Source: Alphaproteobacteria bacterium (GTDB taxonomy: Bacteria; Pseudomonadota; Alphaproteobacteria; SHVR01). Taken from it: DNA of 57,520 nucleotides. The position numbers were made by a program, and so were the translations under genes. The notes under the pieces are model-generated. The model was not told the DNA's origin and ran no database searches. It was given only the letters and a program-made list of their open reading frames with translations. Where the stretch lies: assembly GCA_009694185.1 (NCBI GenBank), contig SHVR01000012.1, positions 1 to 57,520 on the forward strand, in the 5' to 3' direction. Of the stretch, positions 48,538 to 57,302 are shown in pieces (the stretch's first letter is position 1; each line of letters begins with the position of its first letter).

Positions 48538-50190
48538 TTAGATTGCGGCACCCTGGCGATGGGAAAACACCGTCTCGGCGCTGGTGACGAATTCGAGCAG
48601 GCACGCGCGCCCCTCTTCGGTCTGACGGCGGGCGCGCAGGATGGCGTTCGCCACGTCGGCCGGGTCTTCCACCCGCTCGCTCCAGCCGCCGAGCTCGCGC
48701 GCCAGGTTGGCGTAGTTGCCGCCGATGTCGCGCGCCCGGAAGCGTTCATGGCTGAGCTTCATGTGCGCGGTCTCGATCGCCATGGTGGAATTATTCAAGA
48801 CGATGGTGAGGATTGGCACGCCCGCCCGGACGGCGGTCTCGAAGTCGAGGCCGGTCATGCCGAAGGCCGCGTCGCCCATGAAGTTGACGCAGAACTTGTC
48901 CGGTTGGGCGATCTTGGCGCCGATGATGAGGCCGAGCCCGGTGCCGAGCTGGTGCGACTTGCCCCAGCCGAGATAGCCGCGTGGGCGGGTCGCCCGGTAG
49001 AAGGCGAGCAGTTGGTCGCGCGGACTGCCGGAATCGTGCGTCACGATGGCGCCCGCCGGATCGACGACGCGCATGAACTCGGCCATCACCCGGTAGGGAT
49101 TGATCGGCTTCTCCGCCGAGGTGAGCTTAGCCTGCCAGCGGGCGAGCCACTCCTTGCGTTTCGCCGCCAGTTCCTCGACGGGCGAGCGGTTCAAGAGATT
49201 GCGCCCCAGCCGGTCGCGCACCGCCGCCACCAGGCTCTTGATGACCAGGCTGGCGTCGCCCAGGAGCGCCACCTCGGTCGCATAGGCCTTGTGCAGGTCG
49301 CGGGTGTCGTTGGTCGCGTGGATGACCCGCATGCCCTTGGGCAAGAGGGGTGTGGTGAGCTGGTGGCGATTGAGGCCGCAGCCGATGGCCAGCACCAGGT
49401 CGGTCTTGGCATGGAGGAAATATTGCCCCTGGCCGTTGAACACATTGCCGCCCGAGCCGAGCGCCAGCGCGTGGTCTTCCGGAAAGGCGCTCTTGCCGTC
49501 GACGCTGGTCATGACCGGCGCTTGCAGGAGTTCGGCGAGCTCGATCAGGGCATCGCTCGCCTCGGCATAGAGGACGCCTTGGCCGGCGAGGATCATGGGC
49601 GCCGACGCCGCCAGCAGGGCCGCCGCGGCTTCTTCCACGTCGCGCGGGTCGGGCGCGGCGAGCGTCGGCCGGACGGGCGTGTAATCCAGCGTCTCCGTGC
49701 CGATGTCGAGATCGACCACGTCGCGCGGCACTTCCACCATGACGGGGCCGAGGCGCCCGTTCTTGAGTGCCGCGAAGGCGCGCCGCATCACCGCGGGTAC
49801 ATGGCCCGGCAACACGATGTCCTCGACCGATTTGGTGACCGAGGCATAGGTGCGGGTCGACTTGAACATGGGGAAGACCTGGGCCTGCTCGCGGGCATGG
49901 CCGAGGGGGAGGAACAGCATCGGCACGGAGTCCGAGAAGGCCGTGGCGATGCCGGGAAACGCATTCTCCGCCCCCGGGCCATATTGCATGGCGAAGACGC
50001 CGACCGGCTTGCCGTTGGTGACCCGCGCGAAGCCGTCCGCCATGTCGACGCCGACCCGCTCTTGCCGGCAGATGATGGGCCGTAGGCCCTTGGCCACCGC
50101 CGTCTCGATCAGCGAGGTGGTCGGATAGCAGAAGAGGGTCGAGACCCCTTCCCGCTTCAGGATTTCGACAATGGCGTCGGCGGCCTGCAT
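48538..50190 (-). CDS. Thiamine-pyrophosphate-dependent enzyme (acetolactate synthase/benzoylformate decarboxylase-like)
   Basis: A 550-residue three-domain TPP enzyme. The N-terminal pyrimidine domain has the catalytic Glu in CRQERVGVDMADGFAR near residue 44. The central domain reads PMILAGQGVLYAEAS. The C-terminal TPP-binding motif runs from MGDAAFGMTGLDFETAV to LNNSTM (G-D-x...N-N). Family members decarboxylate or ligate 2-keto acids. The start is divergent from hisB. It heads a unit with an amidohydrolase and a solute-binding-domain gene. Confidence 0.9.
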   Translation of the reverse strand: MQAADAIVEILKREGVSTLFCYPTTSLIETAVAKGLRPIICRQERVGVDMADGFARVTNGKPVGVFAMQYGPGAENAFPGIATAFSDSVPMLFLPLGHAREQAQVFPMFKSTRTYASVTKSVEDIVLPGHVPAVMRRAFAALKNGRLGPVMVEVPRDVVDLDIGTETLDYTPVRPTLAAPDPRDVEEAAAALLAASAPMILAGQGVLYAEASDALIELAELLQAPVMTSVDGKSAFPEDHALALGSGGNVFNGQGQYFLHAKTDLVLAIGCGLNRHQLTTPLLPKGMRVIHATNDTRDLHKAYATEVALLGDASLVIKSLVAAVRDRLGRNLLNRSPVEELAAKRKEWLARWQAKLTSAEKPINPYRVMAEFMRVVDPAGAIVTHDSGSPRDQLLAFYRATRPRGYLGWGKSHQLGTGLGLIIGAKIAQPDKFCVNFMGDAAFGMTGLDFETAVRAGVPILTIVLNNSTMAIETAHMKLSHERFRARDIGGNYANLARELGGWSERVEDPADVANAILRARRQTEEGRACLLEFVTSAETVFSHRQGAAI

Positions 50191-50332
50191 GATATTCCCT
50201 CTTGGATTGGCGGCGGTCTTTACCGCACTAGGGAGAGCCTAACAGGCTCGGGCTCCGTTGCAACGTAACCGAGCGCGCTGGCGCCCTTGTTTCGTTCCTG
50301 GTACACCACGTTTTTTCCGCGAAGGTGGGCAA

Positions 50333-50932
50333 ATGCGCGAGGCAACCGTCGAACGCAGCACGACCGAGACCCGGATCAAGGCCCGGGTGGCTCTGGACGG
50401 CACCGGCCTGTGCGACGTGAAGACCGGCATCGGCTTCCTTGACCATATGCTGACCCAGCTCGCCCGGCACAGCCTGATGGACGTGACCCTCCATGCCACG
50501 GGCGACCTCCATATTGACGCCCATCACACCACCGAAGACAGCGCCATCACCTTGGGCCAGGCGGTCGGCCGGGCGCTCGGCGACCGGCGCGGCATTACCC
50601 GGTACGGGCTTGCGATTGTGCCTATGGACGAGACGCTGACCCGCGTCGCCATCGACCTCTCCAACCGGCCCTATCTGGTGTGGAAGGTGGCGCTGCCGCC
50701 GGGCCGGCTCGGCGACATGGACATCGAGCTGTTTCGCGAATGGTTCCATGCCTTCGCCCAGCATGCCGGCGCGACGCTGCATGTTGAGACCCTCTACGGC
50801 GAGAACAGCCATCATATCGTCGAGTCCTGTTACAAGGCACTCGCCCGGGCACTCCGGGAGGCGGTCACCCTCGACCCGCGCCAGGGCGATGCCGTGCCGT
50901 CCACCAAGGGCACGCTCGGCCGGCCGGGTTGA
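50333..50932 (+). CDS. hisB: Imidazoleglycerol-phosphate dehydratase
   Basis: A 199-residue monofunctional IGPD acting in histidine synthesis. The duplicated metal motifs are visible: [17 protein letters not shown] near residue 40, [14 protein letters not shown] near 68, [14 protein letters not shown]-like ([17 protein letters not shown]) and [19 protein letters not shown] near 160. The frame is open to 50258; ATG 50333 gives the usual [12 protein letters not shown] start. It is the first gene of the his cluster, divergent from the TPP-enzyme gene. Confidence 0.96.
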   Translation: MREATVERSTTETRIKARVALDGTGLCDVKTGIGFLDHMLTQLARHSLMDVTLHATGDLHIDAHHTTEDSAITLGQAVGRALGDRRGITRYGLAIVPMDETLTRVAIDLSNRPYLVWKVALPPGRLGDMDIELFREWFHAFAQHAGATLHVETLYGENSHHIVESCYKALARALREAVTLDPRQGDAVPSTKGTLGRPG

Positions 50933-50944
50933 CGATCGCCAGTC

Positions 50945-51328
50945 ATGCGCATTTACACCGTCCATCGCCGCGACCGGGGCCTCTTCAAGGGCACCGAGAT
51001 CGCCTTCGTGAAGGAAGGCTTTTCCTGGCCGGCCCTGGCGTTCACGTTTCTCTGGGCGTTCTGGCACAGCCACTGGATGCTGGGCCTCGTGCTGCTCGCG
51101 GTCGATCTGGGGCTCACGGCGCTCGCCGGCTGGCTCGATCGGCCGGAGGGCACCAGCCTGCCGTTCACCCTCGCCTGGCATCTCGTGGTCGCGATCTCGG
51201 CTGACGAGCTCAACCGCTGGTCGCTCCGGCTGCGCGGCTATGTGGCGAACGGCGTGGTCGCGGGCGAGAACCTGGCGATGGCGGAGTGGCGCTATTTCGA
51301 GGCCCATCCGGAGATCCCGCGGCAATGA
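50945..51328 (+). CDS. DUF2628 membrane protein
   Basis: A 127-residue small membrane protein of the DUF2628 family. The start MRIYTVHRR, then [33 protein letters not shown], is characteristic and gives two to three membrane segments. The C-terminus [21 protein letters not shown]-like part ([18 protein letters not shown]) is also typical. It is regularly found between hisB and hisH in alphaproteobacteria, but its role is unknown. Its stop overlaps the hisH start (ATGA). Confidence 0.9.
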   Translation: MRIYTVHRRDRGLFKGTEIAFVKEGFSWPALAFTFLWAFWHSHWMLGLVLLAVDLGLTALAGWLDRPEGTSLPFTLAWHLVVAISADELNRWSLRLRGYVANGVVAGENLAMAEWRYFEAHPEIPRQ

Positions 51329-51969
51329 CCGTCGCCATCGTCGATTACGGGTCGGGCAATCTGCGCTCGGCGGCCAAGGCGTTCGAGCGGGCGGCGCTGG
51401 CGATCGGCCTCTCCGAGACAATCCAAGTCACCAGCGATCCCGACCGGGTGGCGCGCGCCGATCGGGTGGTGCTGCCGGGTGTCGGCGCCTTCGGCGCCTG
51501 CCGGGCCGGCCTCGACGGCCTCGATGGCATGGTTGAGGCGATCGAGGCGGCGGCGCTCGGCGCCGGCCGGCCGTTCCTCGGTATTTGTGTTGGAATGCAG
51601 CTCATGGCGAGCCTGGGGCTCGAGCATGGCGAGCATGCGGGTCTCGGCTGGATCGAGGGCGAGGTGGTGGCGCTCGAACCCAACCAGCCCGGCCTCAAAG
51701 TGCCGCATATGGGCTGGAACGAGCTGGTCTTCCAGCCGGGCGTCCATCCCGTGCTGGCCGGCCTCGACGCCGGCGCGCACACCTATTTCCTCCACTCCTA
51801 CCAGCTTCGCCCGGCCGACCCCGCCATTTGCCTGGCCGTCACCGATCATGGTGGGGCGGTCACGGCCGTCGTCGGACGCGACAATCTGATCGGGACCCAG
51901 TTCCATCCCGAGAAAAGCCAGGCCAACGGTTTGCGCATCATCGCTAATTTCTTGCGCTGGCGGCCCTAG
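51325..51969 (+). CDS. hisH: Imidazole glycerol phosphate synthase, glutaminase subunit
   Basis: A 214-residue class I glutamine amidotransferase that supplies ammonia to HisF. The N-terminus [21 protein letters not shown] is typical. The nucleophile Cys is in [11 protein letters not shown] near residue 88, and the His-Glu pair in TQFHPEKSQ near residue 195. The ATG at 51325 overlaps the DUF2628 stop by 4 nt. It works as a complex with the hisF product encoded about 1.3 kb downstream. Confidence 0.96.
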   Translation: MTVAIVDYGSGNLRSAAKAFERAALAIGLSETIQVTSDPDRVARADRVVLPGVGAFGACRAGLDGLDGMVEAIEAAALGAGRPFLGICVGMQLMASLGLEHGEHAGLGWIEGEVVALEPNQPGLKVPHMGWNELVFQPGVHPVLAGLDAGAHTYFLHSYQLRPADPAICLAVTDHGGAVTAVVGRDNLIGTQFHPEKSQANGLRIIANFLRWRP

Positions 51970-51995
51970 ACCATAAGGACAAGGCGGAAGATCGC

Positions 51996-52550
51996 ATGAG
52001 CAAGGCCCCCCCCAAGGCATCGGTCGACCAGCCGACGGAACTGGACGACAGCGAACTCGACCATCTCTGTGAGGCGACCGAAGCCGCCATCGTCGATGGC
52101 GGCGGCTTCGGCTGGCTCAAGCCGCCGCACCGGCCCCGGCTCGAGACCTATTGGCGCGGCGTGCTGCTGGTGCCGGAACGCAGCCTCTTTATCGCCCGCC
52201 TCGGCGGCATCGTCGTCGGCTCGGTGCAGCTCGTGCATACGCCGCGCAATAACGAGGCGCAGCGCGGAGTGGCCTATTTGCAGCATCTCTTCGTGGCCCC
52301 TTGGGCGCGGCGGCGCGGCCTGGCGCGCATGCTGGTGCGCGCCACCGAGCGCCAGGCGCGCCAGGAAGGGTGCCGGGTGCTGAACCTCGACGTGCGCGAC
52401 ACCCAGGTGCCGGCGGTCACTCTGTTCGAATCCCTGGAATATGTGCGCTGGGGCACGCACCCCTATTATGCCTGGGTGAATGGCCACTATGTCCCCGGCC
52501 TTTTCTTCTGCAAGCTCTTGAACCTGCCGAAACCGCCACCCGACGAATGA
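51996..52550 (+). CDS. GNAT-family acetyltransferase inside the his cluster
   Basis: A 184-residue protein of the GNAT fold. The CoA-binding region reads [31 protein letters not shown] near residue 90, with the R-R-x-G-L-A pyrophosphate loop. [29 protein letters not shown] follows, the typical C-terminal half. The acceptor is unknown. It sits between hisH and hisA and its stop overlaps the hisA ATG by 4 nt, so it is part of the his transcript. Confidence 0.88.
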   Translation: MSKAPPKASVDQPTELDDSELDHLCEATEAAIVDGGGFGWLKPPHRPRLETYWRGVLLVPERSLFIARLGGIVVGSVQLVHTPRNNEAQRGVAYLQHLFVAPWARRRGLARMLVRATERQARQEGCRVLNLDVRDTQVPAVTLFESLEYVRWGTHPYYAWVNGHYVPGLFFCKLLNLPKPPPDE

Positions 52551-53278
52551 TCCTCTTTCCCGCCATCGACTTGAAAGACGGCGCTTGCGTGCGCCTGCTG
52601 CGTGGCGCCATGGACCAGGCGACCGTCTTCAACAACGACCCGGCCGATCAGGCCGGGCGCTTCGAGAAGGCGGGCTTCGAATGGCTGCATCTGGTCGATC
52701 TCAACGGCGCCATCGCGGGCCATCCGGTGAATGGCGGCGCGGTCGCCGCCATCCTGGCGGCTGTGGGCATCCCGGTTCAGCTTGGCGGCGGCATCCGGGA
52801 CATTGGCACCGTCGCCCACTGGCTCGATGCCGGTGTGCGGCGGGTCATTCTGGGCACCGCCGCCATCGAGAACCCGGCCCTGGTGCGCGAGGCGTGCCGG
52901 CTCTATCCCGGCCGCGTCGTGGTCAGTATCGATGCGCGCGGCGGTCTTGTTGCCGTGCAGGGCTGGACCCGCACCTCGCGCATGCGCGCCCTCGATCTGG
53001 CGCTCCGGGTGGAGGAAGCGGGGGTCGCCGCCATCGTCTTCACCGACATCGACCGCGATGGGGCACTCGGCGGCGTCAACATCGACGCCACGGTCGATCT
53101 GGCGTTTCAGCTACACACGCCCGTCATCGCCTCGGGCGGGGTCTCGTCCATGGATGATCTTCGGGCCGTCAAGGCGGAGGAGGGCTGTGGCCTCGAAGGC
53201 CTGATCTGCGGCCGCGCCCTCTATGATGGGCGGATCGATCCAGCGGCGGCATTGGCAATCCTCCAGCGGCTCGTCTAA
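52547..53278 (+). CDS. hisA: Phosphoribosylformimino-5-aminoimidazole carboxamide ribotide isomerase
   Basis: A 243-residue (beta/alpha)8 isomerase of histidine synthesis. The catalytic Asp is in the first strand, [15 protein letters not shown]. The phosphate-binding loops are QLGGGIRD near residue 81 and VIASGGVSS near 192, and [14 protein letters not shown] holds the second catalytic Asp. The frame is open upstream to 52301; ATG 52547 is chosen for the standard start and its overlap with the GNAT stop. Confidence 0.95.
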   Translation: MILFPAIDLKDGACVRLLRGAMDQATVFNNDPADQAGRFEKAGFEWLHLVDLNGAIAGHPVNGGAVAAILAAVGIPVQLGGGIRDIGTVAHWLDAGVRRVILGTAAIENPALVREACRLYPGRVVVSIDARGGLVAVQGWTRTSRMRALDLALRVEEAGVAAIVFTDIDRDGALGGVNIDATVDLAFQLHTPVIASGGVSSMDDLRAVKAEEGCGLEGLICGRALYDGRIDPAAALAILQRLV

Positions 53279-53283
53279 GGACC

Positions 53284-54066
53284 ATGCTCAAGGTGCGCAT
53301 CATTCCCTGTCTCGACGTGAAAGACGGCCGGGTCGTCAAGGGTGTCAACTTCGTCGATTTGCGCGATGCCGGCGACCCGGTGGAGCAGGCGCGAATCTAT
53401 GATGCGGCCGGCGCCGACGAGCTCTGCTTTCTCGACATCACGGCTAGCCATGAGCGGCGCGAGACGCTCTATGACGTGGTGCGCGGCACCGCCGAACAAT
53501 GCTTCATGCCGCTCACGGTGGGTGGCGGCGTGCGCAACCTCGACGATATTCGTAAATTGTTGCTGGCCGGCGCCGACAAGGTCTCGATCAATACGGCGGC
53601 GGTTGAGCGGCCGGAATTCGTGGGCGAGGGTGCCCGCCGCTTCGGCTCGCAATGCATCACGGTGGCGATCGACGCCAAGGCCACGGGACCGGACCGCTGG
53701 CAGGTCTTCACTCATGGCGGCCGGCGGGCGACCGGCCTCGACGCGGTGGATTGGGCGGCGCGTATGGCGGCCGCGGGCGCGGGCGAGATCCTGCTCACCT
53801 CCATGGACCGGGATGGCACCCGCCAGGGCTTCGATCTGGCGCTCACACGCCGGGTCGCCGACCGGGTCGGCGTGCCGGTCATCGCGTCCGGCGGCGTCGG
53901 CGACTTGGATCATCTGGTGGCGGGTGTCACCGAAGGCCATGCCGCCGCCGTGCTGGCGGCCTCGATCTTTCACTTCGGCGACTATTCCATCGCCGCGGCC
54001 AAGGCGCGCATGCGCCAGGCCGGCATCCCGGTGCGCGAGGAACTCGCGTCATTCGGCCCGCGATGA
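53284..54066 (+). CDS. hisF: Imidazole glycerol phosphate synthase, cyclase subunit
   Basis: A 260-residue (beta/alpha)8 barrel that closes the imidazole ring with ammonia from HisH. The first strand is [20 protein letters not shown] with the catalytic Asp (Asp11). [15 protein letters not shown] near residue 82, AIDAKATG near 130 and [13 protein letters not shown] near 200 are the phosphate and active-site loops. It follows hisA by 5 bases. Confidence 0.97.
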   Translation: MLKVRIIPCLDVKDGRVVKGVNFVDLRDAGDPVEQARIYDAAGADELCFLDITASHERRETLYDVVRGTAEQCFMPLTVGGGVRNLDDIRKLLLAGADKVSINTAAVERPEFVGEGARRFGSQCITVAIDAKATGPDRWQVFTHGGRRATGLDAVDWAARMAAAGAGEILLTSMDRDGTRQGFDLALTRRVADRVGVPVIASGGVGDLDHLVAGVTEGHAAAVLAASIFHFGDYSIAAAKARMRQAGIPVREELASFGPR

Positions 54067-54116
54067 CAGGCGCTGGACAATCTGCTAGGCAGCCCTCGAT
54101 CAGCAAGGAGACGCGC

Positions 54117-54443
54117 ATGGCCGTCGATGCCACCGTCCTCGACCGCCTTCATGGCACGATTTGCAGCCGCCGAGGCGGCGATCCGGCCACCTCGCGCACG
54201 GCCAAGCTGTTCGCCGCTGGCACCGCCAAGATCGCCCAGAAGCTTGGCGAGGAAGCGGTCGAAACCCTGATCGAGGGCATGCGCGGCGACAAGGATCGCC
54301 TGGTCGCCGAAAGCGCGGATCTGCTCTATCACTTGCTGGTCCTCTGGGCCGATCGGCGGGTGGAGCCGGCCTCGGTGTGGGCCGAGCTCGCCGCCCGCGA
54401 GGGGAGCGGCATTGTCGATGTCAAGGTGAAGGGTGGCGGTTGA
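54117..54443 (+). CDS. hisE: Phosphoribosyl-ATP pyrophosphatase
   Basis: A 108-residue all-alpha MazG-like hydrolase for the second step of histidine synthesis. The signature KLGEEAVETLIEG near residue 42 carries the metal-binding acidic residues, followed by LVAESADLLYHLLVLWADR. It is a stand-alone HisE, not fused to HisI, which is usual in alphaproteobacteria. The ATG at 54117 lies 50 bases after hisF behind AAGGAG. Confidence 0.95.
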   Translation: MAVDATVLDRLHGTICSRRGGDPATSRTAKLFAAGTAKIAQKLGEEAVETLIEGMRGDKDRLVAESADLLYHLLVLWADRRVEPASVWAELAAREGSGIVDVKVKGGG

Positions 54444-54461
54444 GCGCGGGGAGGCACCGAC

Positions 54462-54824
54462 GTGAGCTACGACCCGAACAACATCTTCGCGCGCATCCTG
54501 CGTGGCGAGATCCCCGCGAACAAGGTCTATGAAAACGCCCATGCCCTCGCCTTTCACGACATCAGCCCCCAGGCACCGGTGCATGTGCTGGTGATCCCCA
54601 AGGGCGCCTATGTCCAGATGGACGAGTTCACCGCCAAAGCCAGCGCGGCGGAGCTGGCGGGCTTTCTTGGCGCCGTGGGCGAAGTGGCGCGCCAGACCGG
54701 CGTCGACAAGACCGGCTATCGCCTGATCGTCAATAATGGCGAGAACGGGCGCCAGGACGTGCCGCACCTCCATATGCATGTGATGGGTGGCGCACCCCTC
54801 GGCCGCATGCTGCCCAGGTCCTGA
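54462..54824 (+). CDS. hinT: HIT-family nucleotide hydrolase (HinT-like)
   Basis: A 120-residue histidine-triad protein that hydrolyses adenosine phosphoramidates. It begins YDPNNIFARILRGEIPANKVYENAHALAFHD. The triad lies in VPHLHMHVMGG near residue 100, after NNGENGRQD. The start is GTG at 54462 with GGAGG 7 bases upstream. It closes the his transcript; hinT after hisE is a common order in alphaproteobacteria. Confidence 0.93.
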   Translation: MSYDPNNIFARILRGEIPANKVYENAHALAFHDISPQAPVHVLVIPKGAYVQMDEFTAKASAAELAGFLGAVGEVARQTGVDKTGYRLIVNNGENGRQDVPHLHMHVMGGAPLGRMLPRS

Positions 54825-54828
54825 TCGC

Positions 54829-55785
54829 ATGACCTTCCGCTTTGACCATCCGGACGAAGACAAGGCGGCGATCGCCGGCTGGTTCGACGCCTGGGGCGGC
54901 CATGTGGCGGCGGTGGATTTTCGCCGGGCGCGCGCCTTGTTCGATCCGGGAGCGCTCGGGTTCGGCACCTGGATGGATATGGTCGAGGGCCTCGACGCGC
55001 TCGAATCCCGGCAATGGCGCGGCGTTTGGCCCACCATCCAGGATTTCCGCCACCAGACCGAGGGGCTGCGGGTCGGCGTCTCGGCCGACCGGTGCTTCGC
55101 CTTCGGCATGCTCGTGTGGACCTCGACCGGCTTCGATGCCGACGCCCGGCCCTATGGGCGGCCGGGCCGAACGACGGCGGTCTTCGTGCGAGAGCGGGCG
55201 GGCGATCCTTGGCGGGCGATCCACACCCATGTCTCGCTATTTCGCGGCGTGCCCCAGAAGTCCCATGGCAGCCGGCCCGAAGCGCCGCCACCGGCGCTGG
55301 CCGTTGCCTCGGCTGCGAGCGAGATCCCCTACCCCTGGGATCGGCCGGAAGCGGACAAGGCCACGATCGCGGCGTGGTTCGACGGCTGGGACGATCATGT
55401 GGCGGCGGTCGACTACGCGAAGGCGCGGCCCTATTTCGATCCGGGCATCCTCTCCTTCGGCACCTGGCTGGACATCATCGCGGGGTTGGAAGCCTTCGAG
55501 GCCAATCAGTGGCGCAAGATCTGGCCCACTTCGGCCGATTTCAAGCACCGGCTCGCGACGCTCCGGGTGGCGCTCTCGCCGGACCGGCTGCTCGCGGCCG
55601 GTATGTTGATCTGGACCTCGACCGGATTCCATGCCGACGGCACGCCCTTCGAGCGGCCGGGCCGCACCACGGCCTGCCTCGCCCGCGACAGCCTGGAGGC
55701 GCCGTGGCGGGCGGTGCACACCCATGTCTCGCTGTTTCGGGGCGTGCCCCAGACGTCCCACGGCACGCGCCCGGAAGCTGCCTGA
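54829..55785 (+). CDS. Tandem NTF2-like (SnoaL-type) protein, internally duplicated
   Basis: A 318-residue protein made of two similar halves, about residues 1-150 and 165-318. Each contains an ADKA-x-IAAWFD.W..HVAAVD start, FGTWLDI/FGTWMDM, the pair MLVWTSTGFDAD/MLIWTSTGFHAD, GRPGRTTA/ERPGRTTA and an almost identical WRAIHTHVSLFRGVP ending. The fold pattern is NTF2/SnoaL-like, used by ketosteroid isomerases and many small binding proteins. The duplication is recent enough to be obvious by eye. It follows hinT by 4 bases, so it may share the transcript. The function is unknown. Confidence 0.85.
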   Translation: MTFRFDHPDEDKAAIAGWFDAWGGHVAAVDFRRARALFDPGALGFGTWMDMVEGLDALESRQWRGVWPTIQDFRHQTEGLRVGVSADRCFAFGMLVWTSTGFDADARPYGRPGRTTAVFVRERAGDPWRAIHTHVSLFRGVPQKSHGSRPEAPPPALAVASAASEIPYPWDRPEADKATIAAWFDGWDDHVAAVDYAKARPYFDPGILSFGTWLDIIAGLEAFEANQWRKIWPTSADFKHRLATLRVALSPDRLLAAGMLIWTSTGFHADGTPFERPGRTTACLARDSLEAPWRAVHTHVSLFRGVPQTSHGTRPEAA

Positions 55786-55797
55786 CGCCTTCGCGGG

Positions 55798-56421
55798 TCA
55801 CGCAGGTGGCGGCTTGCAGGCGACGAGGGCGGGCAGGGCTTCGAGGCGGGCGGCCAGCTTCGCCAGATGGGGGCACGCCTCGGTGACGCCAAGCTTCGGG
55901 CGCGCCAGATTGACGAAGGTGAAGCCGATGGCCGCGGTCACGTCCGCCTGGGTCATGGCGTTGCCGCAAAGCCAGCCGGAGCCCGCCTTCGCCGCCTCGC
56001 CGTCGAGCCATTTGAAGCCGCCCATGGCCTGGCCCTCGTTATGCTCGATCCAGGGCTGGTGGACTTTATCCTTGGGGTGAAAGCGCGGCTCGTAGGCGGC
56101 CCAGATGGTCTTGTCGATCGCGGCAATAGCGACGGCGGTCGTCTTCATGACGGCGCGGCGCGGGAGCCCCGAGGCGGGTGTGAGGCGCTTGGCCGGTCCC
56201 GCCTGTTCGTCCAGCCAGTCGAGGATGGCGAAACTCTCGATCAGGGCGTCGCCATCGTCGAGGACGAGTGTGGGCACCCGCACCACCGGATTATGCTGGC
56301 GCACGACGTCGGGGGTGTCGAACACCGGCACCGGCTCATGCTCGAAGGCGATGCCCATGAAGTTCATGGTTGCCGCCACGCGGCGCACATAGGGTGAGCG
56401 ATAGACGCCAAGCAGTTTCAT
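55798..56421 (-). CDS. Glutathione S-transferase family protein
   Basis: A 207-residue GST with an N-terminal thioredoxin-like domain (MKLLGVYRSPYVRRVAATMNFMGIAFEHEPV) and the glutathione-contact motif VRVPTLVLDDGDALIESFAILDWLDE near residue 47. An alpha-helical C-terminal domain follows, with MTQADVTAAIGFTFVN near residue 156. A Ser/Tyr near residue 9 may activate the thiol. It is convergent with the tandem NTF2-like gene. The substrate is unknown. Confidence 0.92.
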   Translation of the reverse strand: MKLLGVYRSPYVRRVAATMNFMGIAFEHEPVPVFDTPDVVRQHNPVVRVPTLVLDDGDALIESFAILDWLDEQAGPAKRLTPASGLPRRAVMKTTAVAIAAIDKTIWAAYEPRFHPKDKVHQPWIEHNEGQAMGGFKWLDGEAAKAGSGWLCGNAMTQADVTAAIGFTFVNLARPKLGVTEACPHLAKLAARLEALPALVACKPPPA

Positions 56422-56492
56422 GGGCTATTCCCTCAATGTCAGGTCGATGCGGCCGAGACTAACATGCCGTTCCGCCGATCGGGAGAGACCCC

Positions 56493-57302
56493 ATGCCAGC
56501 TCCAGAGGGCACCGCCCACCGCCCAACCCACCTTTCGAAGAAGCCCATCGCCGTCGACGAGCGGATGATCGTCGCCCTCGATACGCCGAGCGCGGACGAT
56601 GCCCGCCGGCTGGTCGACGAGCTTGGCGATCGGGTGTGGTTCTACAAGATCGGCTTGGAACTCTTTATGGCCGGCGGCTATTGGGAGCTGCTGGCCTGGC
56701 TGGCATCGAAGGGCAAGAAGACCTTCGTCGATCTCAAATTCTTCGACGTGCCGAACACGGTCGCGGCGGCGGTCGGGCAGTTGCGCGGCCGCGGCGCCGA
56801 GTTCCTCACCGTGCATGGCAATGACGAAATGCTGCGCGCGGCCTGTGCCGAGAAGGGGCCGACCAAGATCCTCGCCGTCACGGTGCTGACAAGTCTCGAC
56901 GAGGCCGATCTCAAGGCGCTCGGATTCCAGGCGAGCGCCGCCGATGTGGTGCTCTCGCGCGCCGAGCGCGCGCTCGACATCGGTTGCGACGGGGTGATCT
57001 CGTCGGGCCTGGAGGCTGCCAGGCTGAGAGAGCGGCTCGGCGATCGCCTCCTCATCGTCGTGCCCGGGATAAGGCCGGTCCAGAACCGGGATGACCATAA
57101 GCGCACGGTCGATGTGGAAGAAGCCTTCGCCAACGGCGCCGACTACATCGTGGTCGGCCGGCCGATCACCGGCGCCGCCGACCGGCGCCAGGCCGCCATG
57201 AGCATCCAAGCCCGCATCGTTAACTTGTTCGAGGGCGGGACAGGTCTACAATGCCCGCCGCCCGCAACGAATGGGACTTCCTTTCCGGGAAATTCGATCT
57301 AA
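56493..57302 (+). CDS. pyrF: Orotidine 5'-phosphate decarboxylase
   Basis: A 269-residue enzyme giving UMP in pyrimidine synthesis. The catalytic array is visible as FVDLKFFDVPNTV near residue 90 (Asp-x-Lys-x-x-Asp), the substrate region VALDTPSADDA near 28, and VVPGIRP, then DYIVVGRPITGA near 225. The family is usually about 230-240 residues. Here an N-terminal extension of about 20 residues and a 20-residue Pro-rich tail (GLQCPPPATNGTSF) are present, and the real start may be further in. Its relation to carAB earlier in the window is functional, not operonic. Confidence 0.94.
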   Translation: MPAPEGTAHRPTHLSKKPIAVDERMIVALDTPSADDARRLVDELGDRVWFYKIGLELFMAGGYWELLAWLASKGKKTFVDLKFFDVPNTVAAAVGQLRGRGAEFLTVHGNDEMLRAACAEKGPTKILAVTVLTSLDEADLKALGFQASAADVVLSRAERALDIGCDGVISSGLEAARLRERLGDRLLIVVPGIRPVQNRDDHKRTVDVEEAFANGADYIVVGRPITGAADRRQAAMSIQARIVNLFEGGTGLQCPPPATNGTSFPGNSI

